The notes under the pieces are model-generated. The model made no database searches. It was not told the DNA's origin and saw nothing but the letters and a program-made list of their open reading frames with translations. Of a stretch of 64,000 nucleotides of DNA, positions 1 to 11,048 are shown one piece after another. Each line of letters opens with the position of its first letter. Position 1 is the stretch's first letter. Source of the DNA: Fulvia fulva (lineage: Eukaryota > Ascomycota > Dothideomycetes > Mycosphaerellales > Mycosphaerellaceae); the NCBI RefSeq assembly GCF_020509005.1, contig NC_063012.1, forward strand, positions 5,456,001 to 5,520,000. The letters run 5' to 3'. The translations under genes were made by a program, and so were the position numbers.

Positions 1-504
1 GGAAAAGAGATGTGCGCTGCTTGCTTTTGCCCTTAGGCTTAGGTGGCGGTCGCATGCCGCCGTTCGCTGTTTGTGAAGTCATGTTGTCTGGGTTCGGGGG
101 AGGCGTGACGGTGCCTGTATCCTGACTGTCTACGAGCGCGCGACCACCTGCTGATGGTGTCGCCGCGTTGCGTTCTCTAGGCATCTGCGCGCTGTGCGCC
201 TTACCGTGTTCTGTGTTCTGATGCGGCTCTGCGCGTTCTCGAGTTCTGCGGTTCTGTCTGTTCCTGTTGTTACGCGTCCCTTACCTAGATCCGCGATCTG
301 GGTAGTAAGGTAGAACAAACTGTAAGGGCGCGCGTACCATAGGGTCCGAATGAGATAGTTGTTGTTCTACGAAGCTACGAAAGAGGAGCGCGAGGCGCGG
401 CGAAGTTATAAAGTAAAGCCAAGCCGCGCTAACCCGATGCAGAAGGTCCGCGGTTCAGCCGGGCCGACGCAGCTACAGTGAGGGGTCGCGGGCTGCCCGT
501 GACA
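1..504 (-). mobile_element. Gypsy-A copy 1: 5' end (leader and 5' LTR), cut by the window edge
   Basis: This is the 5' end of a minus-strand Ty3/gypsy element. Positions 1-320 align base for base in length with 14437-14756 of copy 2, and 321-504 is the same 184-bp LTR. Unlike the other copies it keeps many CpA/TpG dinucleotides, including the LTR termini, so it has suffered far less RIP. The rest of the element lies left of the window. The short minus-strand frame at 130-318 starts at TTG, has no ATG and is not called as a gene. Immediately right of 504 is the middle of a copia RT, so the element sits inside, or was recombined next to, an older element. Confidence 0.85.
321..504 (-). repeat. 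Gypsy-A LTR, least mutated copy
   Basis: This 184-bp LTR reads TGTAAGGGCG at its left end and CCCGTGACA at its right end on the plus strand. These are the canonical TG...CA termini, here read from the complementary side. The same 184 bp recur at 7725-7908, 14757-14940 and 48503-48686, where the termini have become TATAAG or TATAAA at the left and GTAATA at the right. Confidence 0.92.
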
Positions 505-507
505 CTA

Positions 508-1818
508 AGGGTCTTTATAGTAGGAGTTTGCGAGCGGGATCTCGAGATATACTAGGTCGACGTTAATAATACATTTACCTAAAGCTACCTAGCCGAAGAC
601 ATCTATATCAAACCCCTACTAGGAGTCGAAACCCTACCGAATACGGTTCTTAAGGTACTCCGGAGTCTCTACGGCCTAAAGTAGGTAGCTAGAGACTAGA
701 ATAAGCTCTATATTGCTATATTAGTCAAAATAGGTTTCTACTAGTCCGAGGTAGACCTATGTCTCCTAACTTATACTAAGAGAGACATTATACTACTTAT
801 CTATATAGACGATATACCTATTATAGTACTTAGGTTAGCCGACATCTAATAGTTTAAGAAGTAGTTCGCGTAATACTTTAAGATTAAGGATCTCGGGAAA
901 CTAGAGAAACTACTAGGACTAAAGATTACCCGCGATAGGCGTAACGGTACCCTAAAAATCGACTAGGGCTATTATATCCGTAAGGCCCTTACTAAAATAG
1001 ATATAGCAAAAGAAAAGGCAAGCCTAACACTCTCGCTAATAGATAGTTACGATAATCTCCGTCCTATAGCCCCGAACGACGAGAGATATAGTAAGGATAA
1101 CTACTAGAGCGATAATAGGACCTAGATATAGCTAATAACTATAACGAGACCGGACCTAGCCTTCCTACTCGGGAGAACTAGTACATATGTCGCGGATCTA
1201 ATAAAGCGGTATATAAAAGTACTAAAGAAGGTCTCGAGATACCTAAGATCGTTCCCTAACCTAGGGTTAATATTTAGACGTAGTAGTGGTACCCTAACCG
1301 GATACTTAGACTCTAACTACGCGATAGATCGAGTAGATAGGGTCTTAATTCTAGGACATGTCTAGCTAGTATACGGTACGCCTATATCCTAGATAAGTAA
1401 GAAGCAAAAGTCTATAGTAACCTCTACTATAGAGGTAGAGTTTATAGCGATAAACGCCGCCGCGAAACAATCCTAGTTCCTAGCGGCTATCCTCCGAGAG
1501 ATGAACTGCCCGGGGCTAGTAGCATACTACTCTTTCTAACTAATAGTTGTAGCCGATAAGAGCACCGTCGACGAACTAAGACTAGTATACCTTATAGAGG
1601 ATAACTAGGCGGCTCTAACCTTAGTTAAGAACGCCTATATCTACGAAAGATCTAAGTATATTAATGTTACCTATAACTATATTAGGTACCTCTAGTAGTA
1701 GAGGAAGATTAAAGTAGAGTACTACTATACTAAGGAGACAGTAGTAGATAGTTTGACTAAACCGCTAGCCGGTCCCTAGTTCTAGACCTTTATACGATAG
1801 CTATAGCTAGTATAGTAG
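508..1818 (+). pseudogene. RIP-destroyed copia pol: RT core to RNase H end
   Basis: Conceptual plus-strand translation matches the C-terminal third of Ty1/copia polyprotein. About 565-700 gives the RT stretch VDVNN, EDIYI and VLRSLYGLK, and about 1740-1765 gives the terminal RNase H block SLTKPL. It parallels the intact copia at 54270-55530 in order and spacing. TAG stops replace CAG or TGG codons at many places. Divergence from the intact element goes beyond C-to-T changes, so this is a related family and not the same one. The 5' part of the element is missing because it abuts the gypsy-A LTR at 504. Confidence 0.9.
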
Positions 1819-2280
1819 GAATAATCGTTCCTTACCTTACGACCTAAGTAGAAGTATTACGAATATAGGTTAGTAGGTATATTGTACGATACTAAGACTA
1901 ACTTAGTGTACACTAAGTTAGTCGAGATAATAGTACGGCAATACTACCGAGACACCGTACGAATAGTAGGAGCGACTTAGAGGACCTAAAGTCGCTTAGC
2001 TAGTTAGTACGAGACTGTTAGAGGAACTGCCGTCGTAGGATAAGACATAGGTAAAACCGATAAGGCGTAGTAAAACAGAACTAGGACTAGAGCAATATCC
2101 CTCTATATAGGTATAAGAGACGTAGTCTCTATACTAATAGTAGAGACACCTTTAGTACTAAATACTATTCTACTATATACCTTTGTATACTATATTAGTC
2201 CTTCCTCCTTCCCTATTACGTGTCCTAACTTCCGTATATATATATACTATACCTATTTAACACTAACCTATATAGGGCGG
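1819..2280. other. RIPped non-coding stretch between copia and gypsy-B, with a 28-bp palindrome
   Basis: No coding similarity is visible. The position directly after the copia stop suggests a 3' LTR or 3' end, but no second LTR copy is present to define its limits. It contains the perfect palindrome at 1896-1923 and a smaller hairpin at about 2119-2142 (GTCTCTA/TAGAGAC arms). Confidence 0.5.
1896..1923. repeat. 28-bp perfect palindrome
   Basis: The half-site GACTAACTTAGTGT is followed directly by its reverse complement, so the 28 bp read the same on both strands. It survives in RIP-saturated DNA and contains no CpA/TpG outside the central GTGTACAC. Confidence 0.9.
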
Positions 2281-5200
2281 AGTTTATCGAGGATAAGACA
2301 GAAGATAAGGGTACTAAGGTACCGAGGAAGAGGAGGGTTACTATCGACGACTTCTAGGAAGCCTTCGACTCGTTAAATAGGTTAAATATAGACAAGTTTA
2401 AGAAGACGGTCAATAACTACCCCTAGTAGATCTATAAGATCCTCTATAATATCGAGTCCGATTACCGACGTACGTATAAACTTAATACTACGCTCGATAT
2501 AGCTAACCGTATTAACCTCCGTAAGGCGTAAGATACTAAGGACTAGATAGACCGACTCGAGGATATAATCGATACGGAATAGGCGACTAGATAGTCCCTA
2601 GAAGAGGAGGTCACGCGACTAAAGGAGGAGCTCGCTAAGCGCGATAATACTATTATTACCGACCTAGACGAGCTTACGAGGGCTAAAGATATAAAGAAGG
2701 TATATCGTACGTAGTATAAGGTAGCGGAGAGCAAGCTAGTAGAGACCGAGACTAAGCTCGTAGTAGCCGAGAAGCGTATTACTAAGCTTAAGAAGTAAGA
2801 GATAGACTATAGCCGGTCTAAGGAAAAGTAAGACCTACTACCTTAGCGAACCGAGTCTAATAAGTTACTAGAGCGTCGGTAAAATAGAGGTAAACCTAGT
2901 AAGAAGAAGTCGGACCCGGATTTATCGGACTTATTAGACGACGAGGACGATAGTAATAAGGGCCGTAAGAATAGCCGTAAGGATAGTAGTCGTAAGGGTA
3001 GGAAGAATCGCCCGAGTACCGACTTAGATAGTAACCCTATCTCCGTATACACGACTTATAACGCCGATATAACTACTAGTATCAAGTCCTCTAACGAGCT
3101 AAAGGCCCCTACTAAGTTCGACCTAAAGAGCGACGATATTAAGTTCTAAGAGTAGTAGCGTACTACCGAAGCTAAGCTCTAAGCCTCGAAGTACCGTACT
3201 ATAAAGGACTCCCTTTAGAACATCTAGAGCTAGTTAAAGAACGGTATATAGACCTATGTCGACTTAAAGATCCCTAGTCTTACTAAGTCTACGGAAGGTA
3301 CGACTACTTAGTACGCTTCTATAGATAAGATAATAGAAGATCTAGCCCGGCGCTACGGTACCCGTAATACCTATACTAATACTATAACTAAGCTTAATAG
3401 TCTATAGTAGGGTAAAAAGGAGAAGTTTAGTAACTTCTACCTATCCTTCCGTAAGAACGCCGATATCGTTAACCTTAATAACGGCGCGAAGGAAAAGAAA
3501 CTCGAGAAGGACTTCCTACTCCGTAAGTTGAACTCGCGCTACGATAACCGTATTATAAACGAGGATATAGTTAATATAACCCTTAAGCAAGTCGTGTCTA
3601 CGCTATATAACTACGAGGACAAGTTTAAGGCGTTTGACCTTAAGTACGGTAAGACCGGTAATAGTAATAAGATCTAAGGTAATAAGAAGACTACTAAGGG
3701 TAACGACGATAAGAAGGATACGGCTTCGAGTAGTAGCGGTAACAATACTAACCCGAACGCTAAGACTAAGTAGGCTAATCGACCTTAGGCATTTTAGTAT
3801 ATCTAACCTTTAGATACTACTCGCGCCTAGGAATATATCGATTAGAATCGGTACTTAGAATGCGAATAAGAAGGTCACCGCCGTGTCGATACCAATTAGT
3901 ACCCCCTTCGAGGTGTCGCCCGCCGCCTATTTACGCTAGGCTATTACCTAAGTAATAACCGCCGTAACGGTAGTACTACTAGTAACGCTAATAACACCGG
4001 CGGCGCGGGAAACGCCTAGTCTACTCCGTAAGCATAACACGTAGTAGACCGTACGAGTTAGAGTTACGAGAAAACGAGAAAAAGTATAAATATAAATATA
4101 GGCCTCCTAAGGGAGGCAAGGTTTTAAGTATATTAGTATACTCCCTACTAGCTATAAACTACTCTATAGATAAACACAATCCGGTAATAGCTTCTTATCT
4201 AGTTATGCTATATATAGTGAATAGAAAGATCCCTACTTAAACCCTTTATAATGATAGTACTAACTCTACGTACTTTGATATCGACTTTACGTATAAGAAC
4301 AACCTTAATATAATATAGCTACCTAATCCGTTAGGGCTAATATTAGTAGATAGCCGACCTACTAGTGACCTTATTACTTATAGAACAACGGTATAGATTC
4401 AGATCGGTAACTACGTAGAGACTAGGTCTAGCTACTATATATTACTAGAATACGATATAGTCCTCGGCCGTCCCTAGTATAACGAGTATTAACCTACGTT
4501 CTACTATACGTTAGGAACTATAACCCTATTCTTACTATATTGTCGACAGAACTACATACTCGGAACTAAACTAGTATATAGTCTATTAATAACGAGGGTA
4601 TAATACTAAGAGGCGTTCTTTAGACCGAGATACTAGTACTAGAGAGTTCGCGACCTTAAGCTCTATCTAATTACGTTAAACCCTACGTAGAGGATAAAGA
4701 CGAACCTATAGTAGTATAGGAGACGTATACGACGAAGGTAGTAATACGACATGCCGTCGAGACCTACGATAAACCGGAACCGTCTTACTACGTCCGCTAG
4801 CTACTACCCGCCGATAGGGTTGAAACACTTAAGCGCCTAGCGCGTCGAACGAAGAAAGAACTAAAGGTCGAGACTAAGCCGGAGATTGATATCAAGCCTA
4901 TTGATGTAGAAGCACTTCGGTATATAAGCCGGAGGAAGGGCTATAAAGTATATATAATATAGATGTTTAACTAGAAAGGAAATCCTAATAAGTAAGTCGC
5001 GCGAGACCTACTATCCGCGTATATACTAAAGGCTTTCGGTATAAGAGCGAAGCTAGTACTAGGAGGTAGCGCGGCGATATTAGTAGATACTAATACTTAA
5101 GAAAACATAGATAGATAGGAGGAGCCCCGGGGTAACTATACCTAGCGGTAACTTAACGCCTCTACTATATTAGCTAACGACTATTAACGTTTTATAAACG

Positions 5201-7724
5201 GTAAGGACAAAGACTAGGATCCTATCTCTTTGTTACTAGTAGAGTTTAGGGAAATAGCTAGGCTATTTAGCCGTAAGGAAGTAGATAAGGTCCTACCGCG
5301 ACAGCCTAGCGTAGACTATAAGATTAAGCTAAAGAATAGTTAGATACCGCTATTTCGAAGACTATACTCCTTCTCTACACGAGAAAACGAGGTAATTAAG
5401 AAGTAGATCGACGACCAACTTAAGAAAGGTCTTGTTTAGAGAAGCGTGTTACTAGTAGTAGTACCTATTCTAATAGTTAAAAAGCCGGGTAGAAGGCTAC
5501 GAGTATATATAGACTATAGAGCTCTAAACGCGCTTACGACGAAGAGTCGCTACCCGATTCTACTATTTTAAGAGACCTTAGATCGTATTACTAGCGCGTA
5601 ATAGTTTACTAAGCTAGATGTTATCGCTACGTTTAATCGTATCCGTATTATAGTAGGAGACGAGTAGAAAACGGTCTTTACTACTAGATATAGGTAGTTT
5701 AAGTACGTAGTTATACCTTTTGGACTATATAATATACTAGGAACGTTTTAGTCATTTATAAACGATATATTAAGGGAGTTTCTAGATGACTTCGTGTTAT
5801 ATTACCTTAATAACGCACTTGTCTTTAGTAAGACAAGAGAAGAGTATGTCTAATATATCCTAAAGGTTCTATAAAAGCTAGATACCGCCGGGCTCTAGTT
5901 AGATATTAAAAAATACGAGTTCTTTAGACACGAGACTACTTATCTAGGTGTTATTATTATAAATAAGGGCATCGAGATAGACCTAGCTAAGATTGAATAC
6001 GTTAAGAATTGGCCTATACCCGCGAATATCACTAACATCTTGTCGTTTATAGGGTTTATTAACTTCTACCGTAGGTTTATTAAGGATTTTAGCAAGATCT
6101 ACTTACCTATAACGAAGCTTACGAGAAAGAATGTCCTATAGGACTAGTCTCTAGTATGTTAATAGGCGTTCGAGGCATTAAAGTAAGCATTTATCGATAC
6201 GCTTACCTTGAAACACTTCTACCTAGGGCGAGAGACTATTCTAGAAATAGATACCTTAGATTACGTAAGAGTAGTAGTACTCTTATAACGTAACGAGCGA
6301 GGAGTATTATATCCTATCGCTTATATATCTAAGAAGATAGATCCCTAGTAATATAACTACTATATCTACGATAAGGAGCTCCTAGCTATTATATAAGCTT
6401 TCGAGGAATAGCGACCGGAGCTAACTATTAATAAATACGGTACCGACGATTATAAGAATCTACTAGACCCGGAATCTAAGGACAAGCCGACGCTTATATA
6501 CTCCGATTATAAGAACCTCGAATAGTTTATAAGTACGAAGTAATTGAACCGTAGACAAGCTCGCTAGGCCGAGTTTCTCTCGTAGTTCTTCTTTAAGATC
6601 GTCTATAGGCTAGGAGTTTAAGGTACTAAGCTAGACAGCTTAACCCGACGTTTATAGGACTTGCCGAAGCCTAGAGACCTAGATAACCTACGAAACTAAT
6701 AGTAGCATTAGGTATTACTAGGCCTAGATTGTATCCTAAACCTATTATCTACTAGAGTATTATCGGTATATAATAATGACGTTATAACCCCGCTTACGAC
6801 CGCTATTCGAGGACTCTATACGTAACTAGAGGCTAAGGAAGCCGTTTAATAGCTAGAACGAGATGATCTATATACCTTGCTAAGGAAGTACCGTATTGAT
6901 AACCGTTATATAGTCCTAGTCGGAGGTATAATATACATCAAGAATATATATAGTAGTTATAGCCTATTTGCTCCTCCGGAGTTAGAAGACAATCTAGATA
7001 AAGGTAAAATCCCGGTACGTACTTATATCGTATAGGCTTTCTACGACTATATAGTAGCTAGTCACTTAGGGGACGAGAAGACGTATAAATTAGTAGCTCG
7101 TAACTATACCTAGCTAGGTATCGCACGATTTATTAAGAGCTATATACGTGCCTACCGCGCTTACCGTACAAATAAGAACACTAATATCTAGTACCTAGGG
7201 CTATTAAGACCGCTACTAGTACTATTTAGCGCTTAGGAGAATATCTCTATTAACTTCGTAGTTATTACGGCCCTAGGCCTAGTAAATGTCTAGCTAGTAC
7301 GTAGGTTATATAACCGCGCGTACTAGCGTAGTACCTCGGCTTATATATAGCCTCGGCGTACCTCGCGCTCCTCTTTCCTACGTACTTAGCTACTTTATAT
7401 TAACACGACTATAAACCGTTATAGTAGTTAAACTACCGAAGGGAATAAGCGTAGTCGACGGATAAATATACGAGAATATTATAACCGTTATATACCGCTT
7501 AACTAAGGAGCGACATATCATTCCTATCACCTCGATAATAGTAGAGTATTGCGTACTAGTATTCCTTAAGTACGTATTTAGCCGATATAGGCTCCCGAAG
7601 TCTATAATCTCGGATCGTAGTACGTAATAGGTTTCCGTATTCTAGCGTAGGATATACGCGCTACTTAGTATTAGTCGAAAGCTATCTTCGTCGTTCTATC
7701 TAGAAATAGATAGATAGTCGGAGA
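2280..7724 (+). mobile_element. Gypsy-B: RIP-degraded Ty3/gypsy, gag to integrase, truncated
   Basis: Plus-strand conceptual translation shows a lysine/glutamate-rich gag-like region (about 2290-4050), then pol. The RT starts near 5290 ([24 protein letters not shown] around 5480-5530). The catalytic box at 5803-5814 reads YLNN instead of YLDD. RNase H-like sequence follows near 6230-6420, and an integrase core segment near 7560-7625 (VFLKYVFSRY, SDRS). Every domain carries TAG stops. The element ends inside the integrase where the gypsy-A LTR begins at 7725, and its 3' remainder does not reappear after that element at 14941. No LTR of its own was identified. Confidence 0.85.
5803..5814 (+). 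other. RT catalytic box of gypsy-B mutated to YLNN
   Basis: The codons are TAC CTT AAT AAC. The RT family has Tyr-x-Asp-Asp here, with the two Asp coordinating catalytic metal. GAT GAC to AAT AAC is what CpA-to-TpA change on the opposite strand produces, so the loss of catalysis is attributable to RIP. Confidence 0.8.
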
Positions 7725-7908
7725 TATAAGGGCGCGCGTACTATAGGGTCCGAACGAGATAGTCGTTGTTCTACGAAGCTACGAAAGAGGAGCGCGAGGC
7801 GCGGCGAAGTTATAAAGCAAAGCTAAGCCGCGCTAACCCGATACGGAAGGTCCGCGGTTTAGCCGGGCCGACGTAGCTATAGTAAGGGGTCGCGGGCTGC
7901 CCGTAATA
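7725..7908 (-). repeat. Gypsy-A 3' LTR, copy 2
   Basis: Same 184-bp LTR as 321-504, with left terminus TATAAG and right terminus GTAATA. The changes from TG...CA are TpG or CpA to TpA transitions. Confidence 0.93.
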
Positions 7909-7919
7909 GTACCCCCCCT
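7909..7919 (-). promoter_or_regulatory. Polypurine tract of gypsy-A copy 2
   Basis: A C-rich run abuts the inner edge of the 3' LTR. On the element's coding strand this is a G-rich polypurine tract, the expected plus-strand primer for reverse transcription. The same run is seen at 48687-48697 in copy 3. Confidence 0.7.
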
Positions 7920-8363
7920 CCCAAAACACGCCTTAGTCCTCTAAGCGTTATCTACCTTATAAGACTACTTACCTATTAAGCTCTATAATTGCGCGAACGC
8001 CTAATTATCCTCTAGTATCCTATCGTTATCCGATAATATCGTATTCGCTTTATTAAGACTATCCTCGACCGGCTTCCTTCGAGAAACATATTACCTAGCT
8101 AGCTAGCTTACCCTAGACCTAATTCTGTCTTCGGCTAGCACTCGCGTATAATCCTTATAACTAAAGTTAGGTATTATTATAGGCTCTATAGGCTCTACTC
8201 GAGTATCGAATATATACGGAGTAGATTCTATTAGAGGTAAGGCTCGAGGCGACTTATTCGTAACGGTGTCTTTCGGAATAACCCTCATCGTATTAAGCCC
8301 GAGTACCTTAGTAGCTAGTAGGGACTAGTTAGATAGAGCTACGAAGCCTATAGGCGTAGATAA

Positions 8364-8567
8364 CTCCGGCCGGTTATAGTAAAAGTCTATAATAGCGGCG
8401 GCTATATATTTAAGTATGTCCTCTATAGGTTACTAGGTCTTACTATCCTCGTCGTTCTAATATCTAGCCTATTTCACCTTATACTATATATCTACCTTAC
8501 GCTTATACCCCTTCTTTACCTTACCTACCCACTTACGGGTATATATATTAAGGATCTTTTCTACCTC
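8364..8567 (-). pseudogene. Chromodomain at the end of gypsy-A pol, copy 2
   Basis: On the minus strand the sequence opens with EVEKIL and continues with a YKVK...ARY segment, a PIEDIL segment and IIDFYYNRPE. This follows the chromodomain order EVEkIL, YlVKWkGY, TWEPxEnL, F. Two adjacent stops (TAG TAA) precede PIEDIL, where the family has an aromatic Trp, as expected from RIP of TGG CAG. A chromodomain after integrase places the element among chromoviruses, whose integration is steered to modified histone H3 in characterised members. The function is dead here. Confidence 0.78.
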
Positions 8568-11036
8568 GTATATATACGTAGGTACTACTACTATATCGGC
8601 TACTATATTAGCCTCGGTAGTGTTAGATTCGATAGTTATCGGTAGTATCGGCGCTAGATACTGCCCTTTAAGTAGTAGGAAATCGGAGTGGTCGGCTCGT
8701 TATAGTAGTAAGGTATAGAAGTAGTTATTAATTCCTACTAGAGCGTCTAATAGTTTTAGTCGATAAGAGAGTCTAGCCGGTATAACTTCCGTGATCTAGT
8801 AAGGGCCGGTATATCTCCTGTCTAGCTTCTTAGATAGTCGAGTCGTACGGATGTTCTTAGTACTAAGATATACCTAATTACCTACCTTATAGTCTAGAGG
8901 AATGCTTCGGTAGCGGTTTACTACTTCTACTTAGAGAGCTTATAACATTCGTATATTCTCTTAAAGGTGCTTATAAAGCTCGCAAATTCGACGTATAAAG
9001 GTTTCTACTAATCGCGTATCTAGTCGCTAGAGAGTAGTTAGTCCTCCCTCCTTTCTAGCGTTTAGGTCAACTCGCTCTATAAACTTAGGGTTATAGCCTA
9101 AGGTAGCGTAGAACGGCGATATACTAGTAGTCTTAGATAGGTAATTATTGATCGCAAACTAAGTAAGGCATAGCTATTCTGCCTAGTTATCCTATACCTT
9201 ATTAGTAAATATACGAAGATACTAATTTATCGCCTAGTTAGTACGTTCTGACTATCTATTAGTTTCTAGGTAATATAAAGAACTTAGCTTACGATTTATA
9301 CGGAGTATCTTATAGAGTTTCTTCTAGAAGGTAGTAACCTACTACTTACTACGGTCTAATATAATAGTATTAGGAAACCCGCGCCGATAGAACATATGTT
9401 TAAGGAAAAGCCTTGCCGTATTCTATACTATTATTACGCTAATAGGGATCAGCTCGACTTCCTTAGTAAGCATATTAGTAACGGTTATAATGTTGTTATA
9501 GACTATATCGTTAAGAGTACTATCTAGGAGTCCGATAGCGAAGTCGACTACAATGTGTTTCTAAGGCCGATCTAGAATAGGAAGTAGCTATAATAATCCT
9601 AGTAGCTAGGAGTATAGAGATTTTGTTATACGGTAGGTACGGCAATTCGCGGTGTATCTACGTACGGATCTCGCTAATCTAGGCTAGTAGAATTTACGTA
9701 CTACGAGTTTATAAGTGCGAGCTCGTCCTAGATAGCCTACTACTAGAGCGTTATAGTTTATCTTGATTATCCTAGTCTATAAGGCTTAGTCATTTAGTAC
9801 CTATAAGCTCTAGCCGTCGTATCAATTTCGAATATATAGTAGGTCGCTATCTACTTTATAGTACACTAGGTAAATCTTCGCTCTCTATAGTAGTATAGGA
9901 GTACGGTCTTTCTATAGGTCCTTAATCGCGGTCTTAAGCTTGTTATCGGTTACGTACGCCGTCGACATTCGATACTCGAGTTTGGCTTCCCGCTAACTTT
10001 TACGTATCGCCGGTTATTTAGTAGGCGTATCTCGTTCTATAGGTATAAACTCTTTAGCTTTAGGGTTTAGCTATACTAGTTCCTCTTCTTCCGGCGTATC
10101 TTCTACTATTACCTATAGTAAGGCGATCTTAAGGAATCGCTTAGGAGGTAGTAATGTCTAATACTAATGCTAGTTCCGAGGGTCGTCTACCCCCTACGGA
10201 AGGTCCTAGCTACGTCTCGTTAGGCTGTCTAGCTTTATACCTTAAAGTCCTAGACGGTATATTATCTTAAAGTTAAACTGTAATAAGAACTTAGCCTAAC
10301 GCACTTATTGCCGATTTAGCTACTTTGTCTTTATAAAGTATTCTAGGTTCTTATAGTCGGTATAAATCTTAACTAGCTATAAGTCCTTATTATCTACTTC
10401 GTAGACGAGCTCGGGTCTCTATTCCTTAAAAGCCTTAATAATAGCTAATAGTTCCTTATTATAGATTTCATAATTGTACTCCTATAGACTTAACTTCTTC
10501 GAGTAGAAGGCTATAGGATGTAGTATACTATTCGCGTTATACTACGAAAGCACGCCGGCGTTTATAAAATCTAAAGAATCTGTCTCTACTACTATTTCCC
10601 TACCTAGCACATAATGTGCGAGCATACCGGCTTTGCTAAACGTAGCTTTCAAATTGTTAAAGGCTCGTTAGCAATCTAGTGACTATTAAATCCTTCTGTT
10701 CTTATAATTGCTTAGTCCGTCCGACTTGGTCAGGTTTGTAAGAGGAGTAGCTATACGCGAAAATGCTTCGATAAACCGCCTATAGAAGTTGGCAAATCTA
10801 AGGAAGGCCTAGACATCCTTTAGGTTCTTAGGAGCTTCCTATATCTAAATATATTCGAGTTTCTCGGGGTCTATCTCGATGCCGTTAGGGGTTATAATTA
10901 GCCTAAGATACTTCACCTTCTATTAGTAGAATTTGCTTTTGTCGATGTCTACTATAAGTCCTGTATCGCGCAGCTTAGTAAGAACCTTCCGTACGTGTTT
11001 AATATACTCCTCTAAGGTGTTACTAAAGATAAGTAC

Positions 11037-11048
11037 GTTATCTAGGTA
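11037..11048 (-). other. RT catalytic box of gypsy-A copy 2 mutated to YLDN
   Basis: The minus-strand codons are TAC CTA GAT AAC, flanked by Ala upstream and VLIFS downstream, which is the standard position of the RT active site. The second Asp is now Asn (GAC to AAC), a RIP-type change. Copy 3 has the same YLDN at 57357-57368. Confidence 0.8.

Noticed and set aside
130..318. Minus-strand frame as the start of gypsy-A gag
   Set aside because: It begins at TTG with no ATG, and lies in the leader next to the LTR; stops follow at once.
8103..8288. Minus-strand frame (and its twin 48881-49084) as a gene
   Set aside because: It is the surviving tail of gypsy-A pol in RIPped DNA, present in both copies. 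It is not an independent gene.
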